Assembly: GCF_027920545.1 (NCBI RefSeq)
Contig: NZ_CP115859.1
Span: forward strand, 682,001-746,000
Source: Chryseobacterium camelliae
GTDB taxonomy: Bacteria; Bacteroidota; Bacteroidia; Flavobacteriales; Weeksellaceae
Direction: 5' to 3'
Length of the DNA: 64,000 nt
The notes beneath the pieces were generated by a model that was given only the letters and a program-made list of their open reading frames with translations, was not told where the DNA came from and did no database searches. Made by a program: the position numbers and the translations under genes. This document shows positions 36,501 to 44,783 of this stretch, piece by piece. How positions within the stretch are numbered: the first letter of the stretch is position 1; each line of letters begins with the position of its first letter.

Positions 36501-36665
36501 TTTAACCACAAAAGTCACAAAAGATTTAGGTAAAATCTTTGAAGTTTATCTTTAGACTGAAAAAGAAGGCACAAGCTTTTAAAATCTCTGATTTTTATTC
36601 TTTTGAGAACTTTTATGATCTCATTAATATATTTATCAATAGCTTTTGTATCTTTTGTGGTTAAA
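36501..36665. mobile_element. 165-bp MITE-like element with 25-bp terminal inverted repeats
   Basis: The left end TTTAACCACAAAAGTCACAA (36501 on) and the complement of the right end TTTAACCACAAAAGATACAA (36665 leftwards) agree at 22 of 25 positions. The interior is AT-rich, has no believable gene and contains internal partial complements (CAAGCTTTTAAAATC, TTCTTTTGAGAAC). Size, ends and lack of coding fit a non-autonomous element. No clear target duplication is seen. It fills most of the spacer 36398-36749. Confidence 0.6.
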
Positions 36666-36749
36666 TTTAAAATTGATTTAAACTGTTTGAAAAACAAAAA
36701 ACGGAAAGTAAAAAATTACTCCCCGTCTCATTATTTAAAATATTATTTT

Positions 36750-38753
36750 TTATTTGTTAAAATTCTCGGCAAAGAAGCCAAGCATCGATTTATACAGTTC
36801 CAGTCTGTTGGGTTCTTTTCCAAATCCGTGTCCTTCGTCATATTTTACCATATAAGGAACTTCAAAACCTTTACTTCTTAAAGCTTTTACAATCTGATCA
36901 GATTCGTTGATATTCACTCTCGGATCATTTGCTCCCTGCACAACAAATAACGGTTTTTTAATTTTGTCGATCTGGAAAACAGGAGAAACTTCTTTGGCGA
37001 TTTTCGCTTCTTCAGGATTATCAAGATCATACCAGATCTGTTTTACCATTTCTTTGTAAGGCTTCCAGTATTCAGGGAATGAATCGAAGAAGGTGAAGAT
37101 ATTGGAAACTCCGACATAATCCACTCCGCAAGAATACAAATCAGGAGTCTTAATCAAGCCCATCAAAGTGGCATAACCTCCATGACTTCCCCCATAAATA
37201 GCCACCTTATCTTTATCTACCCAACCTTGCTGAATGACATATTTCACACCATCTTCCACATCATCCATTGCTTTTCTTCCGATCTGTTTGTATCCTGAAA
37301 CCTGAAACTCTTTTCCATACCCTCCGGAAATTCTAAAATTCACCTGCAAAGTTGCGTATCCTCTGCTTGCAAACAATTGTGTTTCAGGATTGAATCCCCA
37401 ACTATCTCTAATTCCTTGCGGACCACCGTGAGGATTTACCACTAGTGGAACTTTTTTGCCTTCCAATGCAGCTTTAGGCAATGTAATATATCCATGAATC
37501 GTCAAACCATCGCGGCTTTTAAATTCAATGGGTCTCATTTCTGCCATATCTTCTTCTTTCAGCTGAGGCATAAGATCAAAAAGAAGTTTTATCGTTTTTG
37601 ATTTTGTATCGTACTCATAATATTTTCCGTATAGTTTGTCACTGCTGACTACGACTAGCAGCTTATTTTCATTATCGTCCGAAGAAACCACGTAATATTG
37701 TTGATCTCCAAATTCTGATTTCAGCTTTGCATATACTTCTTTATAAAAGGTACTTACAGGAATAACCTCATCTTTAATTCCGTTGTAATTAATATAATCC
37801 AGCTCATAATTCCTGTTTTTTTCAGCCAGACTTATTGAACTTACATCAAAGGTCGGATTAGAATATACTTCTTTAATAATCGCGTTTTTCTTTAAATCAT
37901 ATAAAACAATTCTCGACTTATCGCTGTCTAAGTTGGTCACAACATACGCTTCATCTTTGTTTTTAGAATTATAATTAAAACCAATCACACTGAAGGTATC
38001 TTTCCAGTCGGTTGATTTTAAAAGATTAAACTTACCGGTCTGCAGATCTTTGTAATATGTTTTTGTCGTTAAGCCATTCTCCAGGACCAAATATCCTCTC
38101 AGATTCCCGTCTTTATCAAAAAGATAATCGTCAATAGGGCTCTTAGTATCTTTATTTTCATACAATTGAGTCATTTCGCCCGTCTTGAAATTGATTTTAT
38201 AAGGTTCAAAAATCTGTTTGTTGTTTTTATTCATTGTCACAACCACATAATCAGTATCTTTAATTAACCTTATCGTTCCTAAAGTAATGCCTTCGAAAGG
38301 GGTTAAATCTTTCAGGTTTTTTCCGTCAATATCTGCAGCATACAAATGAATATTCTCATTTCCTCCTTTATCCTGGGTATAGAAAAGACGGTTTTTATTG
38401 AGCCATCCGTAACTTCTGATAAGATCTTGTTTCTCAACAAGTGCTTTCGTAATTTTCCCTGATTTTAAATCTTTTACATAGACATGATTTTTCATATCCT
38501 TATCTTTTTCTTTGTAAGAAAGATATTGTCCGTCGGGAGAAATTTTGAATTGTGAAGCTTTGGGTCTTGCAAAATAATCCTCTACTTTATATTTAAAATT
38601 ACCTTTATCATAAGAGATAAGCTTGTCTAAAGTAGCCTTGGAAGATACTAATGTCGGGTCACCCGGCAATTTTGCCGTCGAGCTTTGCGCATTAATCATA
38701 ATTGCTGATATTACAATGTGAGCAGCGGTTAAAATTTTGTGATTGAAATTCAT
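36750..38753 (-). CDS. S9-family prolyl oligopeptidase-like serine peptidase, secreted
   Basis: The 667-residue protein has a signal peptide ending SAIMINAQ, an N-terminal beta-propeller (about 50-400, with KISPDGQYLSYKEKD) and a C-terminal alpha/beta-hydrolase domain. The catalytic triad reads S523 (YGGSHGGY), D610 (GANDPRV) and H642 (DEGHGFG). LVVNPHGGPQGIRDSWGF is the usual oxyanion segment of acylaminoacyl/dipeptidyl peptidase relatives. It most likely trims peptides in the periplasm. It is transcribed alone. Confidence 0.93.
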   Translation of the reverse strand: MNFNHKILTAAHIVISAIMINAQSSTAKLPGDPTLVSSKATLDKLISYDKGNFKYKVEDYFARPKASQFKISPDGQYLSYKEKDKDMKNHVYVKDLKSGKITKALVEKQDLIRSYGWLNKNRLFYTQDKGGNENIHLYAADIDGKNLKDLTPFEGITLGTIRLIKDTDYVVVTMNKNNKQIFEPYKINFKTGEMTQLYENKDTKSPIDDYLFDKDGNLRGYLVLENGLTTKTYYKDLQTGKFNLLKSTDWKDTFSVIGFNYNSKNKDEAYVVTNLDSDKSRIVLYDLKKNAIIKEVYSNPTFDVSSISLAEKNRNYELDYINYNGIKDEVIPVSTFYKEVYAKLKSEFGDQQYYVVSSDDNENKLLVVVSSDKLYGKYYEYDTKSKTIKLLFDLMPQLKEEDMAEMRPIEFKSRDGLTIHGYITLPKAALEGKKVPLVVNPHGGPQGIRDSWGFNPETQLFASRGYATLQVNFRISGGYGKEFQVSGYKQIGRKAMDDVEDGVKYVIQQGWVDKDKVAIYGGSHGGYATLMGLIKTPDLYSCGVDYVGVSNIFTFFDSFPEYWKPYKEMVKQIWYDLDNPEEAKIAKEVSPVFQIDKIKKPLFVVQGANDPRVNINESDQIVKALRSKGFEVPYMVKYDEGHGFGKEPNRLELYKSMLGFFAENFNK

Positions 38754-38862
38754 AACATATATTTTGGTTAGGTTTGTCTTCAGTTATTTTTATAAAATAA
38801 GTGTTTATTAATAAGACACTTAAAACATCAAAAACGTTACAATTTTTTCACAATATTTTGAA

Positions 38863-38896
38863 AAAAATTAAACCCGGAAATGATAACTTCCGGGTT
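38863..38896 (-). terminator. Terminator at the end of the VOC/SRPBCC/DinB gene island
   Basis: AACCCGGAA and TTCCGGGTT form a 9-bp stem over eight bases; on the minus strand TTTAATTTTTTTC follows. It lies 26 bases past the DoxX stop and marks the downstream end of the thirteen-gene same-strand island. Confidence 0.9.
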
Positions 38897-38922
38897 GTAT
38901 AGCATAAATGATCGTAAAAACT

Positions 38923-39381
38923 TTAGGTCAAATAAATTCCAAAATACCAGGTCCAGACTATTAAAATAAGTTGCATAAGAATTCTTTCTTTATAAAGATA
39001 GCTCATTCCGGGACCTGTATAATCCGCTTTGAAAATATTTATTCTCTTCTTTGAAGCATTGATATTGGCAACAAAAACCAACACATAGAAAATGATCAAT
39101 AAAACGGCCGTAGTTTCTCGAATGGAAGGAATCATTAATCCCACTCCGGCTGCAATTTCAATAATCCCCGTAAAGTATACCCAAAACATTTTAGCGGGGA
39201 TAAAATCAGGAATCATCATGGCCATTCCTTTCTGGAACTTAAAATGAGAAATTCCTGTGAAGATAATAAATACAGCCATTCCTAAATTTCCGGAAAACAA
39301 GAAATCCCAGTTTCCCTGAAAAATTTTTATTCCCAGCAACGTCAGAATAAATGTTACAAAAAGAATGATTAATAATTTCAC
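38923..39381 (-). CDS. DoxX-like membrane protein
   Basis: The 152-residue protein has four hydrophobic segments (LLIILFVTFILTLLGI, AVFIIFTGISHF, GIIEIAAGVGLMI, AVLLIIFYVLVFVANI) in the DoxX arrangement, with GISHF and PAKMFWVYFTGIIEI typical of the family. DoxX proteins are linked to redox or sulfur chemistry in some organisms but are mostly uncharacterised. It starts 5 bases after the preceding SRPBCC gene, so it is probably cotranscribed with it, and closes the island. Confidence 0.87.
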   Translation of the reverse strand: MKLLIILFVTFILTLLGIKIFQGNWDFLFSGNLGMAVFIIFTGISHFKFQKGMAMMIPDFIPAKMFWVYFTGIIEIAAGVGLMIPSIRETTAVLLIIFYVLVFVANINASKKRINIFKADYTGPGMSYLYKERILMQLILIVWTWYFGIYLT

Positions 39382-39386
39382 ACTTT

Positions 39387-39839
39387 TTAGTTCTCAGCAA
39401 GATTTTTCACTACTTCCAATCCTTTTGTAAATCCTGCATTCATATGATCCCGCCATTCTTTCTCAACCTGAACCTCAGCATGAAGCTTGGTTTTACCATC
39501 AAAGTCTATTAAAATATATTTTTCAAAACATCCGTTCCATTCCATCACTTCTTTGCTTTGAGTATCTTCATTTCCTTCTTTATCCACCATTCCCAGGTGT
39601 TTAAAAATGATCTGATCAGGTTCTTCAATACTGTCGATCGTCGAAACCATTCCTTCTCCTTCTGCATTTAAAAAATACGTTTTCCCGCCCACTTTCCAGT
39701 CAGATTTCATCACAGAAGCAGAATCAGGGTTAGGGCTGAAGAATTTCGTCCATTCACCGTATGTTTTCTCATTCCAAAGAACATCCCAGACTTTTTGCTT
39801 AGGAGCATCAATAATTTTTTCATATGATAATGTTTCCAT
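39387..39839 (-). CDS. SRPBCC (AHSA1-like) protein
   Basis: The 150-residue protein starts METLSYEKIIDAPKQKVWDV, followed by LWNEKTYGEWTKFFSP, and ends GFTKGLEVVKNLAEN: the START/Bet v1-like fold with its long C-terminal helix over a ligand cavity. The family binds hydrophobic small molecules or acts as Hsp90-ATPase activator homologue domains. It is the paralogue of the next upstream gene (both open with a similar 13-residue segment). Ligand unknown. Confidence 0.88.
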   Translation of the reverse strand: METLSYEKIIDAPKQKVWDVLWNEKTYGEWTKFFSPNPDSASVMKSDWKVGGKTYFLNAEGEGMVSTIDSIEEPDQIIFKHLGMVDKEGNEDTQSKEVMEWNGCFEKYILIDFDGKTKLHAEVQVEKEWRDHMNAGFTKGLEVVKNLAEN

Positions 39840-39867
39840 ATTTTTCAGATTTTTTAGTGTTAAAATA

Positions 39868-40296
39868 TTAAAATTGATTTTCAGAAAGTTGTTTCACGAT
39901 TTGCATGGCTTTTGGAAATTTCTCTTCAAAAAAACCTTTAAACTCTTCCGGCGTCTGAATTTCACTTTTCAGTTTCGTACCTTCATCATTTTCTTCCAAA
40001 ATATAAGCTTCCGTGGCTTCACCCCAATCTTGCGGAGCTTCTACTCCGTTATAAATTTCGCCAAGGTGTAAAAATTTAATCTCCTTACCCGGAATATTTT
40101 TTTCTACCCGGCTAAACATTCCGTTGTTGTTTGGATCTAAGAATTTGATCGTATTTCCCTCTTCTAAAATTCCCTGATAAAAAGAGCCTTCTGTAAAAGC
40201 CGTTGTCCACTGTCGATATGAAATATCATCCCAAAGTACACTCCATACTTTTTCAGGAGGAGCACTTCTCTGTATTTCAAAAGTTAATTTTTCCAT
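39868..40296 (-). CDS. SRPBCC (AHSA1-like) protein, paralogue
   Basis: From the ATG at 40296 the protein has 142 residues, beginning MEKLTFEIQRSAPPEKVWSV, which aligns residue by residue with the start of the downstream paralogue; earlier in-frame Met codons at 40308 and 40329 are possible. GEATEAYILEENDEGTKLKS and FPKAMQIVKQLSENQF complete the fold. It lies 28 bases before the paralogue and looks like the product of an old tandem duplication. Confidence 0.85.
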   Translation of the reverse strand: MEKLTFEIQRSAPPEKVWSVLWDDISYRQWTTAFTEGSFYQGILEEGNTIKFLDPNNNGMFSRVEKNIPGKEIKFLHLGEIYNGVEAPQDWGEATEAYILEENDEGTKLKSEIQTPEEFKGFFEEKFPKAMQIVKQLSENQF

Positions 40297-40395
40297 TACT
40301 TCAAACATTTTTAGATTATTAAAAATCACTTTTCATACACAAGCCTTCTCTACATCACATCAAACAACAAGCCGAAAAATGAAATCGAATTATCT

Positions 40396-41262
40396 TTAAG
40401 AATTATAAGCGTTCTCTAAATCTGCAATGATAATTTTCTGCATTTTCATCATCGCCTGCACTACTTTTTGTGCTTTCGCCTGATCCGGATCGCTCATTAA
40501 CTGAATCAATCTTTTGGGAACAATCTGCCAGCTAAAGCCGTATTGATCTTTCAGCCAGCCACACATGCTTTCTCTTCCCCCGTTGGAAGTTAGCGTATTC
40601 CAATATTTATCCGTTTGTTCCTGGTCGTCGGTCATTACCACCATTGAAATTCCCTCGTTAAAATCAAATGGATGATCATAGGAATTGTCCATACAAAAGA
40701 AACTGTACCCGTCAATTTCAAAATGCGCATGCTGTATATTTTCTGCCGGTTCCGGAATGGGATGTCCTTCGCTTCCGTCGTCATACTTCAAAATATTTCC
40801 AATTTTAGAATTTGGGAAAGTCTTCGTGTACAATTCCATCGCTTCCATTGCTTTTCCATTATTTTCATGGATAAACATTAAAGTTGGAACCATTTTTTGC
40901 TCGCTGGCTTTTTCACCCAGGAAAATCTGCCAGGTTACTCCATATTTATCCTGAACCCAACCGTATTTTTTGCTCCATGAATAAGCATCTAAAGGCATTA
41001 AAGCCACTCCTCCATCCAACAACTGATCCCAGTATTTCTGAACCTCATCCTCTGTATCGCAAATGATCATCAAAGAAACCGAAGGATTTTTTGTAAAATG
41101 CGGACCGCCGTTTAAAAGCATCAATTTTTGTCCGAAAATCTCAATATTCATCACAACAGGAGTATCTGCCGTAATTTTTCCGCCAAATACGTTACAGTAA
41201 AATTCGGCGGATTCTTTTGCTTCTCCATCATACCAAAGGCATGGAAAAATATCGTTATTCAT
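40396..41262 (-). CDS. PhnB-like VOC protein with two domains
   Basis: The 288-residue protein contains two related halves of the 3-dmu-9_3-mt/PhnB type: DIFPCLWYDGEAKESAEFYC at the N-terminus and TLMFIHENNGKAMEAMELYT from about residue 128. Each half has the short VOC beta-alpha-beta-beta-beta modules and ends with a YG-(V/F)-(T/S)-W segment (KYGVTWQIFLG, QYGFSWQIVPK). VOC proteins bind a metal and modify or sequester small molecules. The substrate is unknown. Confidence 0.88.
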   Translation of the reverse strand: MNNDIFPCLWYDGEAKESAEFYCNVFGGKITADTPVVMNIEIFGQKLMLLNGGPHFTKNPSVSLMIICDTEDEVQKYWDQLLDGGVALMPLDAYSWSKKYGWVQDKYGVTWQIFLGEKASEQKMVPTLMFIHENNGKAMEAMELYTKTFPNSKIGNILKYDDGSEGHPIPEPAENIQHAHFEIDGYSFFCMDNSYDHPFDFNEGISMVVMTDDQEQTDKYWNTLTSNGGRESMCGWLKDQYGFSWQIVPKRLIQLMSDPDQAKAQKVVQAMMKMQKIIIADLENAYNS

Positions 41263-41352
41263 AATTTAAATTTTAAATTGGTTTATAGTTTACCAGAAAA
41301 AAGAACCGATCATAAATTTCCTTTTTACATCACAAACAATAGTGTTTAATTT

Positions 41353-41613
41353 CTAATTATTTTTAAAAGAAACATTATTTTCTTTCATATAATTTTTTAG
41401 CTTTTCCATGGCGTTTTTTCCAAAACCGTGCAACTGCATAATTTCTGCCTCAGAATAGTCCGAAAGTTTCTGCAGAGAATCTATCTTCTCTTTCCCCAAC
41501 GCTCTCCTTGCAGGCATGGCAATCACACCCTGTAAAAAATTTCCTTTCTCAACAACATGATTAACAGCACAAATGGAAATTAAAGATTTCGCCATTATCA
41601 CCAGATTTATCAT
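41353..41613 (-). CDS. Small helix-hairpin-helix protein resembling the RNA polymerase alpha C-terminal domain
   Basis: The C-terminal 50 residues, MPARRALGKEKIDSLQKLSD followed by YSEAEIMQLHGFGKNAMEKL, match the alphaCTD-like HhH module common in small Bacteroidetes proteins. The N-terminal 30 residues are uncertain: starts at 41613, 41595 or 41517 are possible, and only the last removes the hydrophobic stretch. The domain binds DNA in RNA polymerase, but here it is free-standing. It is 15 bases after an SRPBCC stop.. on the far side, that is, upstream of it lies the SRPBCC gene at 41629. Confidence 0.75.
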   Translation of the reverse strand: MINLVIMAKSLISICAVNHVVEKGNFLQGVIAMPARRALGKEKIDSLQKLSDYSEAEIMQLHGFGKNAMEKLKNYMKENNVSFKNN

Positions 41614-41628
41614 GATTTCAAAGAGGTC

Positions 41629-42042
41629 TTAATGGTTTTCTACATACTTGTGAAAGTTATTCAAAATCGCATACCATCCGTCTCTTTGCATTTCTACAGA
41701 GTTTTGTTTTTCCGGATCGAAATTGATTTTAACATTGGTCGTATTCTCATCAATTTTATCAAAAACCACTTCTACATTTCTCCCGTCTTCCATATGATAT
41801 TTTAGTTTTTCAGCAGGAACAACTTCATCATAAACGCCTTCAAAATCAAATCCAAAACTTCCGTCTTTCGCTTCCATTCTGTTTTTAAACTTTCCGCCTA
41901 CTCTTAAGTCGTTTTCAGAATTCGGGCATTGCCAGGATTCATGTGCAAAATTCCATTTTGTGATATGCTTAGGTTCATTATAATAATCCCAAACCTTTTG
42001 TACGGGAGCTAGAATCGTGATGTCAATTTTAATAGGTTCCAT
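41629..42042 (-). CDS. SRPBCC (AHSA1-like) protein
   Basis: The ATG at 42042 gives 137 residues starting MEPIKIDITILAPVQKVWDY; the longer frame to 42081 runs into a hairpin and is less likely. ITKWNFAHESWQCPNSENDL and RVGGKFKNRMEAKDGSFGFD are typical of the SRPBCC branch common in Bacteroidetes, and the C-terminal helix is DGWYAILNNFHKYVENH. Together with the genes at 39387 and 39868 it makes three such proteins in this island. Ligand unknown. Confidence 0.88.
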   Translation of the reverse strand: MEPIKIDITILAPVQKVWDYYNEPKHITKWNFAHESWQCPNSENDLRVGGKFKNRMEAKDGSFGFDFEGVYDEVVPAEKLKYHMEDGRNVEVVFDKIDENTTNVKINFDPEKQNSVEMQRDGWYAILNNFHKYVENH

Positions 42043-42067
42043 ATTATTATATTTTTTGTGATTGAGG

Positions 42068-42100
42068 AAAAGGGCAACCAAAGAACAGTTACCCTTTTTT
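42068..42100. terminator. Hairpin between VOC and SRPBCC genes
   Basis: AAAAGGG-C-AAC can pair with GTT-A-CCCTTTT over a 9-base loop. It lies past the stop of the VOC gene on the minus strand, where its T tract is short, so it may be a partial terminator that thins transcription into the downstream genes. Confidence 0.5.
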
Positions 42101-42125
42101 ATATAATTTAGTTTTAAAGATAAGA

Positions 42126-42557
42126 TTATTTCGTGTAGTCTGCGTTATAGTTTACCATCCAATGAACACCATATTTGTCCTGGAAACTACCGAAATAGTC
42201 ACCCCAAAATTGATCTTCAATCGGCATTTCCACATTTCCGCCTTCTGAAAGGCCTTTAAAAAGTCTGTCGGCTTCCTCTTTGGATTCAGGGAAAATTGAA
42301 ACGTAATTGTTATTACCAACATTCAGGTTTTGTCCGAAGCTCGGTACAATATCCGATGCCATCAGCAAATCTCCGCCAATCGGAAGCGCAATGTGCATGA
42401 CTCTGTTTTTTTCTTCGTCTGATAAATTTTCTGTTCCGGGAGCATTTCCCATTTTGTGAATTTCACCCAGGAATTCTCCTCCGAAGACAGATTTGTAAAA
42501 GTTGAAAGCTTCTTCTGCTTTCCCGTCAAAATTTAAGTACGGATTTAATTTAGCCAT
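42126..42557 (-). CDS. PhnB-like VOC protein
   Basis: The 143-residue single-unit VOC protein starts MAKLNPYLNFDGKAEEAFNF and has YKSVFGGEFLGEIHKMG, MHIALPIGGDLLMASD and a closing KYGVHWMVNYN. This is the PhnB/glyoxalase-like form common in Bacteroidetes, of unknown substrate. It resembles one half of the two-domain protein at 40396. The upstream spacer contains a fragment of the TGTCAT repeat. Confidence 0.88.
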   Translation of the reverse strand: MAKLNPYLNFDGKAEEAFNFYKSVFGGEFLGEIHKMGNAPGTENLSDEEKNRVMHIALPIGGDLLMASDIVPSFGQNLNVGNNNYVSIFPESKEEADRLFKGLSEGGNVEMPIEDQFWGDYFGSFQDKYGVHWMVNYNADYTK

Positions 42558-42700
42558 GATATTTATTTTTAAAAGTTTGTTTTGTGTGATTCGTCTTTAA
42601 ACGCAAAGTGCGTAAATATTTTTTTAAATTATTGAGAAATTCTTCGTTCGCAAAGGCATTTCACTTAGCAAAGTATTAGAGTTTTCTTATGTAGTCCACT

Positions 42701-42757
42701 TGTCTGACACAGCCCGGAAGGGAATAATGAGATTCTTCGTTACACTCAGAATGGCAG
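42701..42757 (-). repeat. TGTCAT-ended inverted repeat, fragment
   Basis: TGTC-TGACACAGCC and GATTCTTCGTTACACTCAGA with ATGGCA match parts of the inverted repeats at 46581 and 62863. The two halves lie close together and no longer form a full stem, so it appears degraded. Confidence 0.6.
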
Positions 42758-42794
42758 CATAATAATTGAGTTTTTGAAACAGATCATGAGCTTT

Positions 42795-43568
42795 TTAATT
42801 CAAAAATTTTGCAACCTCGTTTACTGTGAAGTTTATTAATTTTGCGTCCACATTTCCTCCAAAATCCGCCATCATATAAGAACCGTGAGTGGCTGGAAGA
42901 ATCATCAATTGAGAGCCTTCCACCAAACGCCACATTTCGACAACATGTTCGGGTTTCATTACATCTTTATCTCCTGAAATAAATAAAGTCGGAGATTGTA
43001 TTCCTTTCAAAATATCTTCACTCCAATCCTCGAAAGTCTGCATTCTTTTGCTGTCTTTATCAAACATATTTTCAAGTGCAGAAAAGTCGGGATTTAAATT
43101 TAAAAAGTTGATTTTCAAAGGTTCAGGCATTACATCTAATGTTGCTTCCATCATGCTTTCAAAAAAACCATCCATCATGCCGCTTCTTTTGAAAAATGCC
43201 GATGCAACGATGAGCTTTTCAACCATTTCGGGATACAAATGGGCAATCTGCATGACCGTGTTTCCTCCATTACTAAAACCCCAGAATGAAGCTTTTTCTA
43301 CATTAATTTCCTTCAAAAGAGCTGCTACATCATGAGCATCCTGTTCGAACGTTTCAGAAATATCACGATGCTCCGTCATTCCGTGATTTTGTAAATCGAT
43401 TCCAATTAACTGAAATTGACTTTCCAGCCTGGAAATGACTTCCCGGTAATCAAACAGCAACGAAGAACCGCCTCCATGAATCAATACCAAAGGTTTTCCG
43501 GAACCGTATATTTCATAGTACATCCGGATTCCGTTAACTTGCTTATATCCTTTCTCAACAGGATTCAT
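42795..43568 (-). CDS. Alpha/beta hydrolase
   Basis: The 257-residue protein has the fold's marks: LVLIHGGGSSLLFDYREVIS (oxyanion loop), the nucleophile elbow ASFWGFSNGGNTVM (Ser in GFSNGG), an acid in LFISGDKDVMKP and a His near the end (LPATHGSYMM). No signal peptide is present, so it is cytoplasmic. It starts two bases after the DinB stop and belongs to the island. The substrate, ester or otherwise, is unknown. Confidence 0.9.
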   Translation of the reverse strand: MNPVEKGYKQVNGIRMYYEIYGSGKPLVLIHGGGSSLLFDYREVISRLESQFQLIGIDLQNHGMTEHRDISETFEQDAHDVAALLKEINVEKASFWGFSNGGNTVMQIAHLYPEMVEKLIVASAFFKRSGMMDGFFESMMEATLDVMPEPLKINFLNLNPDFSALENMFDKDSKRMQTFEDWSEDILKGIQSPTLFISGDKDVMKPEHVVEMWRLVEGSQLMILPATHGSYMMADFGGNVDAKLINFTVNEVAKFLN

Positions 43569-43570
43569 TC

Positions 43571-44095
43571 TTAATATTTTAAATCTTTGTCAAAATCATA
43601 TTTCATTCCTTCGTAGTTCAGAATTCTGCGCATTAAACCGATTTGTCCGCACAGATAATCTTCACGACCAATGCACATTCCTACGAAATTCAGAACGGTT
43701 TCCGGGAAAAAATCAATGTTCATTCCCATCGGAAAAGCTTTATCCAGCTCTCCGTCCGTTGCCTCCAATAATCTTTGGTAAACCAGAGGTGAAATTTTGT
43801 GAAACTCTTCTTTTAATTCTTGTAAAGTCGGATATGTAAAACTTTCATCAAGCGCTTTTCCCTGAAAGAAAAAATCTTTATATTTAAATTCTTCGGTAAG
43901 CCCAAGAACAGATCCTAATCCGTAACGCATGTCCAGAAAGTTCCCAACCATCCAGATGATGTGGTTGGTTCTTCCTTCAATTCTTTTTAAAGCATCTTCT
44001 TCGGAAATTCCGTCAAGAACCAGCAAAAAAGTCTGGCTGTGTCCTCTGTAAGCAGGAATTATGATGTCTAATTTTTTTGATTTTGGTGTATCCAT
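43571..44095 (-). CDS. DinB-like protein with lost metal ligands
   Basis: The 174-residue four-helix protein has the DinB layout: helix 1 with AYRGHSQTFLLVLDGISEED, then RTNHIIWMVGNFLDMRYGLG (first ligand region), and a last helix REDYLCGQIGLMRRIL. In active DinB/YfiT proteins that last helix carries H-x-x-x-H before GQ; here R and L occupy those places, so the usual three-His metal site is incomplete. DinB proteins include bacillithiol and other thiol transferases. It lies between another DinB and the hydrolase. Confidence 0.85.
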   Translation of the reverse strand: MDTPKSKKLDIIIPAYRGHSQTFLLVLDGISEEDALKRIEGRTNHIIWMVGNFLDMRYGLGSVLGLTEEFKYKDFFFQGKALDESFTYPTLQELKEEFHKISPLVYQRLLEATDGELDKAFPMGMNIDFFPETVLNFVGMCIGREDYLCGQIGLMRRILNYEGMKYDFDKDLKY

Positions 44096-44160
44096 TGTTT
44101 GATTTTTATTCGTTATTTTAAAAATTGTCTTTTTCCGAATAAGGAATACTAAGTATTCTT

Positions 44161-44613
44161 TTATTTAATTGCACCGGGTTTTCCGAGAATTCTTCTGGCA
44201 TAACCCAATTGTCCGCCGTGATAAATTTCGTGAAAACTAAGTGTGGCAATGTCTTTAATTGTTTCAGGATTAAAACTTTCTATCGTATTCAATTTTGATT
44301 CTAATTTATCCTGAGATTGTTGTAAGTACGATTTCAATTCATCAAAAGAAACAAATTCCTCTTTTCTTTCCAAAGGAATTTCACCCCTGTTGTAGCAGGA
44401 AAATTTTTCATTATCCCAAACCGGTTCTTCACCCAGAATATTCAGCAGAGGATTTCTTATGTGAATCAAATGTCCTAAAATCCAGTTCATACAATTCGCT
44501 TCACCATTCGGAAAAACCATGGCTTCCTCATTGGTAATTCCTTCAATATTCATTGAGATTACTTTGTAATTGCTGGATATCTGAACTTTTATAATTTCAA
44601 TATCGTTTTTCAT
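44161..44613 (-). CDS. DinB-family protein with intact metal-site histidines
   Basis: The 150-residue protein has the DinB helix bundle with NCMNWILGHLIHIRNPLLN for the first histidine and FHEIYHGGQLGYARRILG for the H-x-x-x-H pair. This three-His arrangement binds a divalent metal in BstA/YfiT-type thiol transferases, which conjugate bacillithiol to electrophiles. Whether this organism makes bacillithiol is not shown here. It lies 65 bases before its degenerate neighbour. Confidence 0.9.
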   Translation of the reverse strand: MKNDIEIIKVQISSNYKVISMNIEGITNEEAMVFPNGEANCMNWILGHLIHIRNPLLNILGEEPVWDNEKFSCYNRGEIPLERKEEFVSFDELKSYLQQSQDKLESKLNTIESFNPETIKDIATLSFHEIYHGGQLGYARRILGKPGAIK

Positions 44614-44692
44614 TTTTTTGGATTTGGTGTTTTGAATTTTCTCACAGTTTTCTACAAATAATTATGCTTCTTGTGGGATTTTTTCAACTTTT

Positions 44693-44749
44693 TACCACCC
44701 CGTCAAAAATTCTTTGAATTTTCGCCACCCCTCCAGTGGAGGGGAATTG
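44693..44749 (+). repeat. Two-hairpin dispersed repeat, copy 4
   Basis: ACCACCCCGTC, stem AAAATTC/GAATTTT, GCCACCCC, stem CCCCTCC/GGAGGGG, then AATT. It sits in the 170-base spacer between a DinB and a VOC gene inside the island. Confidence 0.9.
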
Positions 44750-44783
44750 GGGAGTACTTTCAATAATTCTGAGTGGGATTAAT

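Noticed and set aside
36515..36881. 60- and 92-codon frames over the MITE-like element and the peptidase 3' end
   Set aside because: They cross the terminal repeats or lie opposite the peptidase gene and show no protein features.
42580..42700. Possible further terminal-inverted-repeat element with AAACGCAAAG ends
   Set aside because: The ends (AACGCAAAGTGCG and CTTAGCAAAG) are only loosely related and do not pair well enough.
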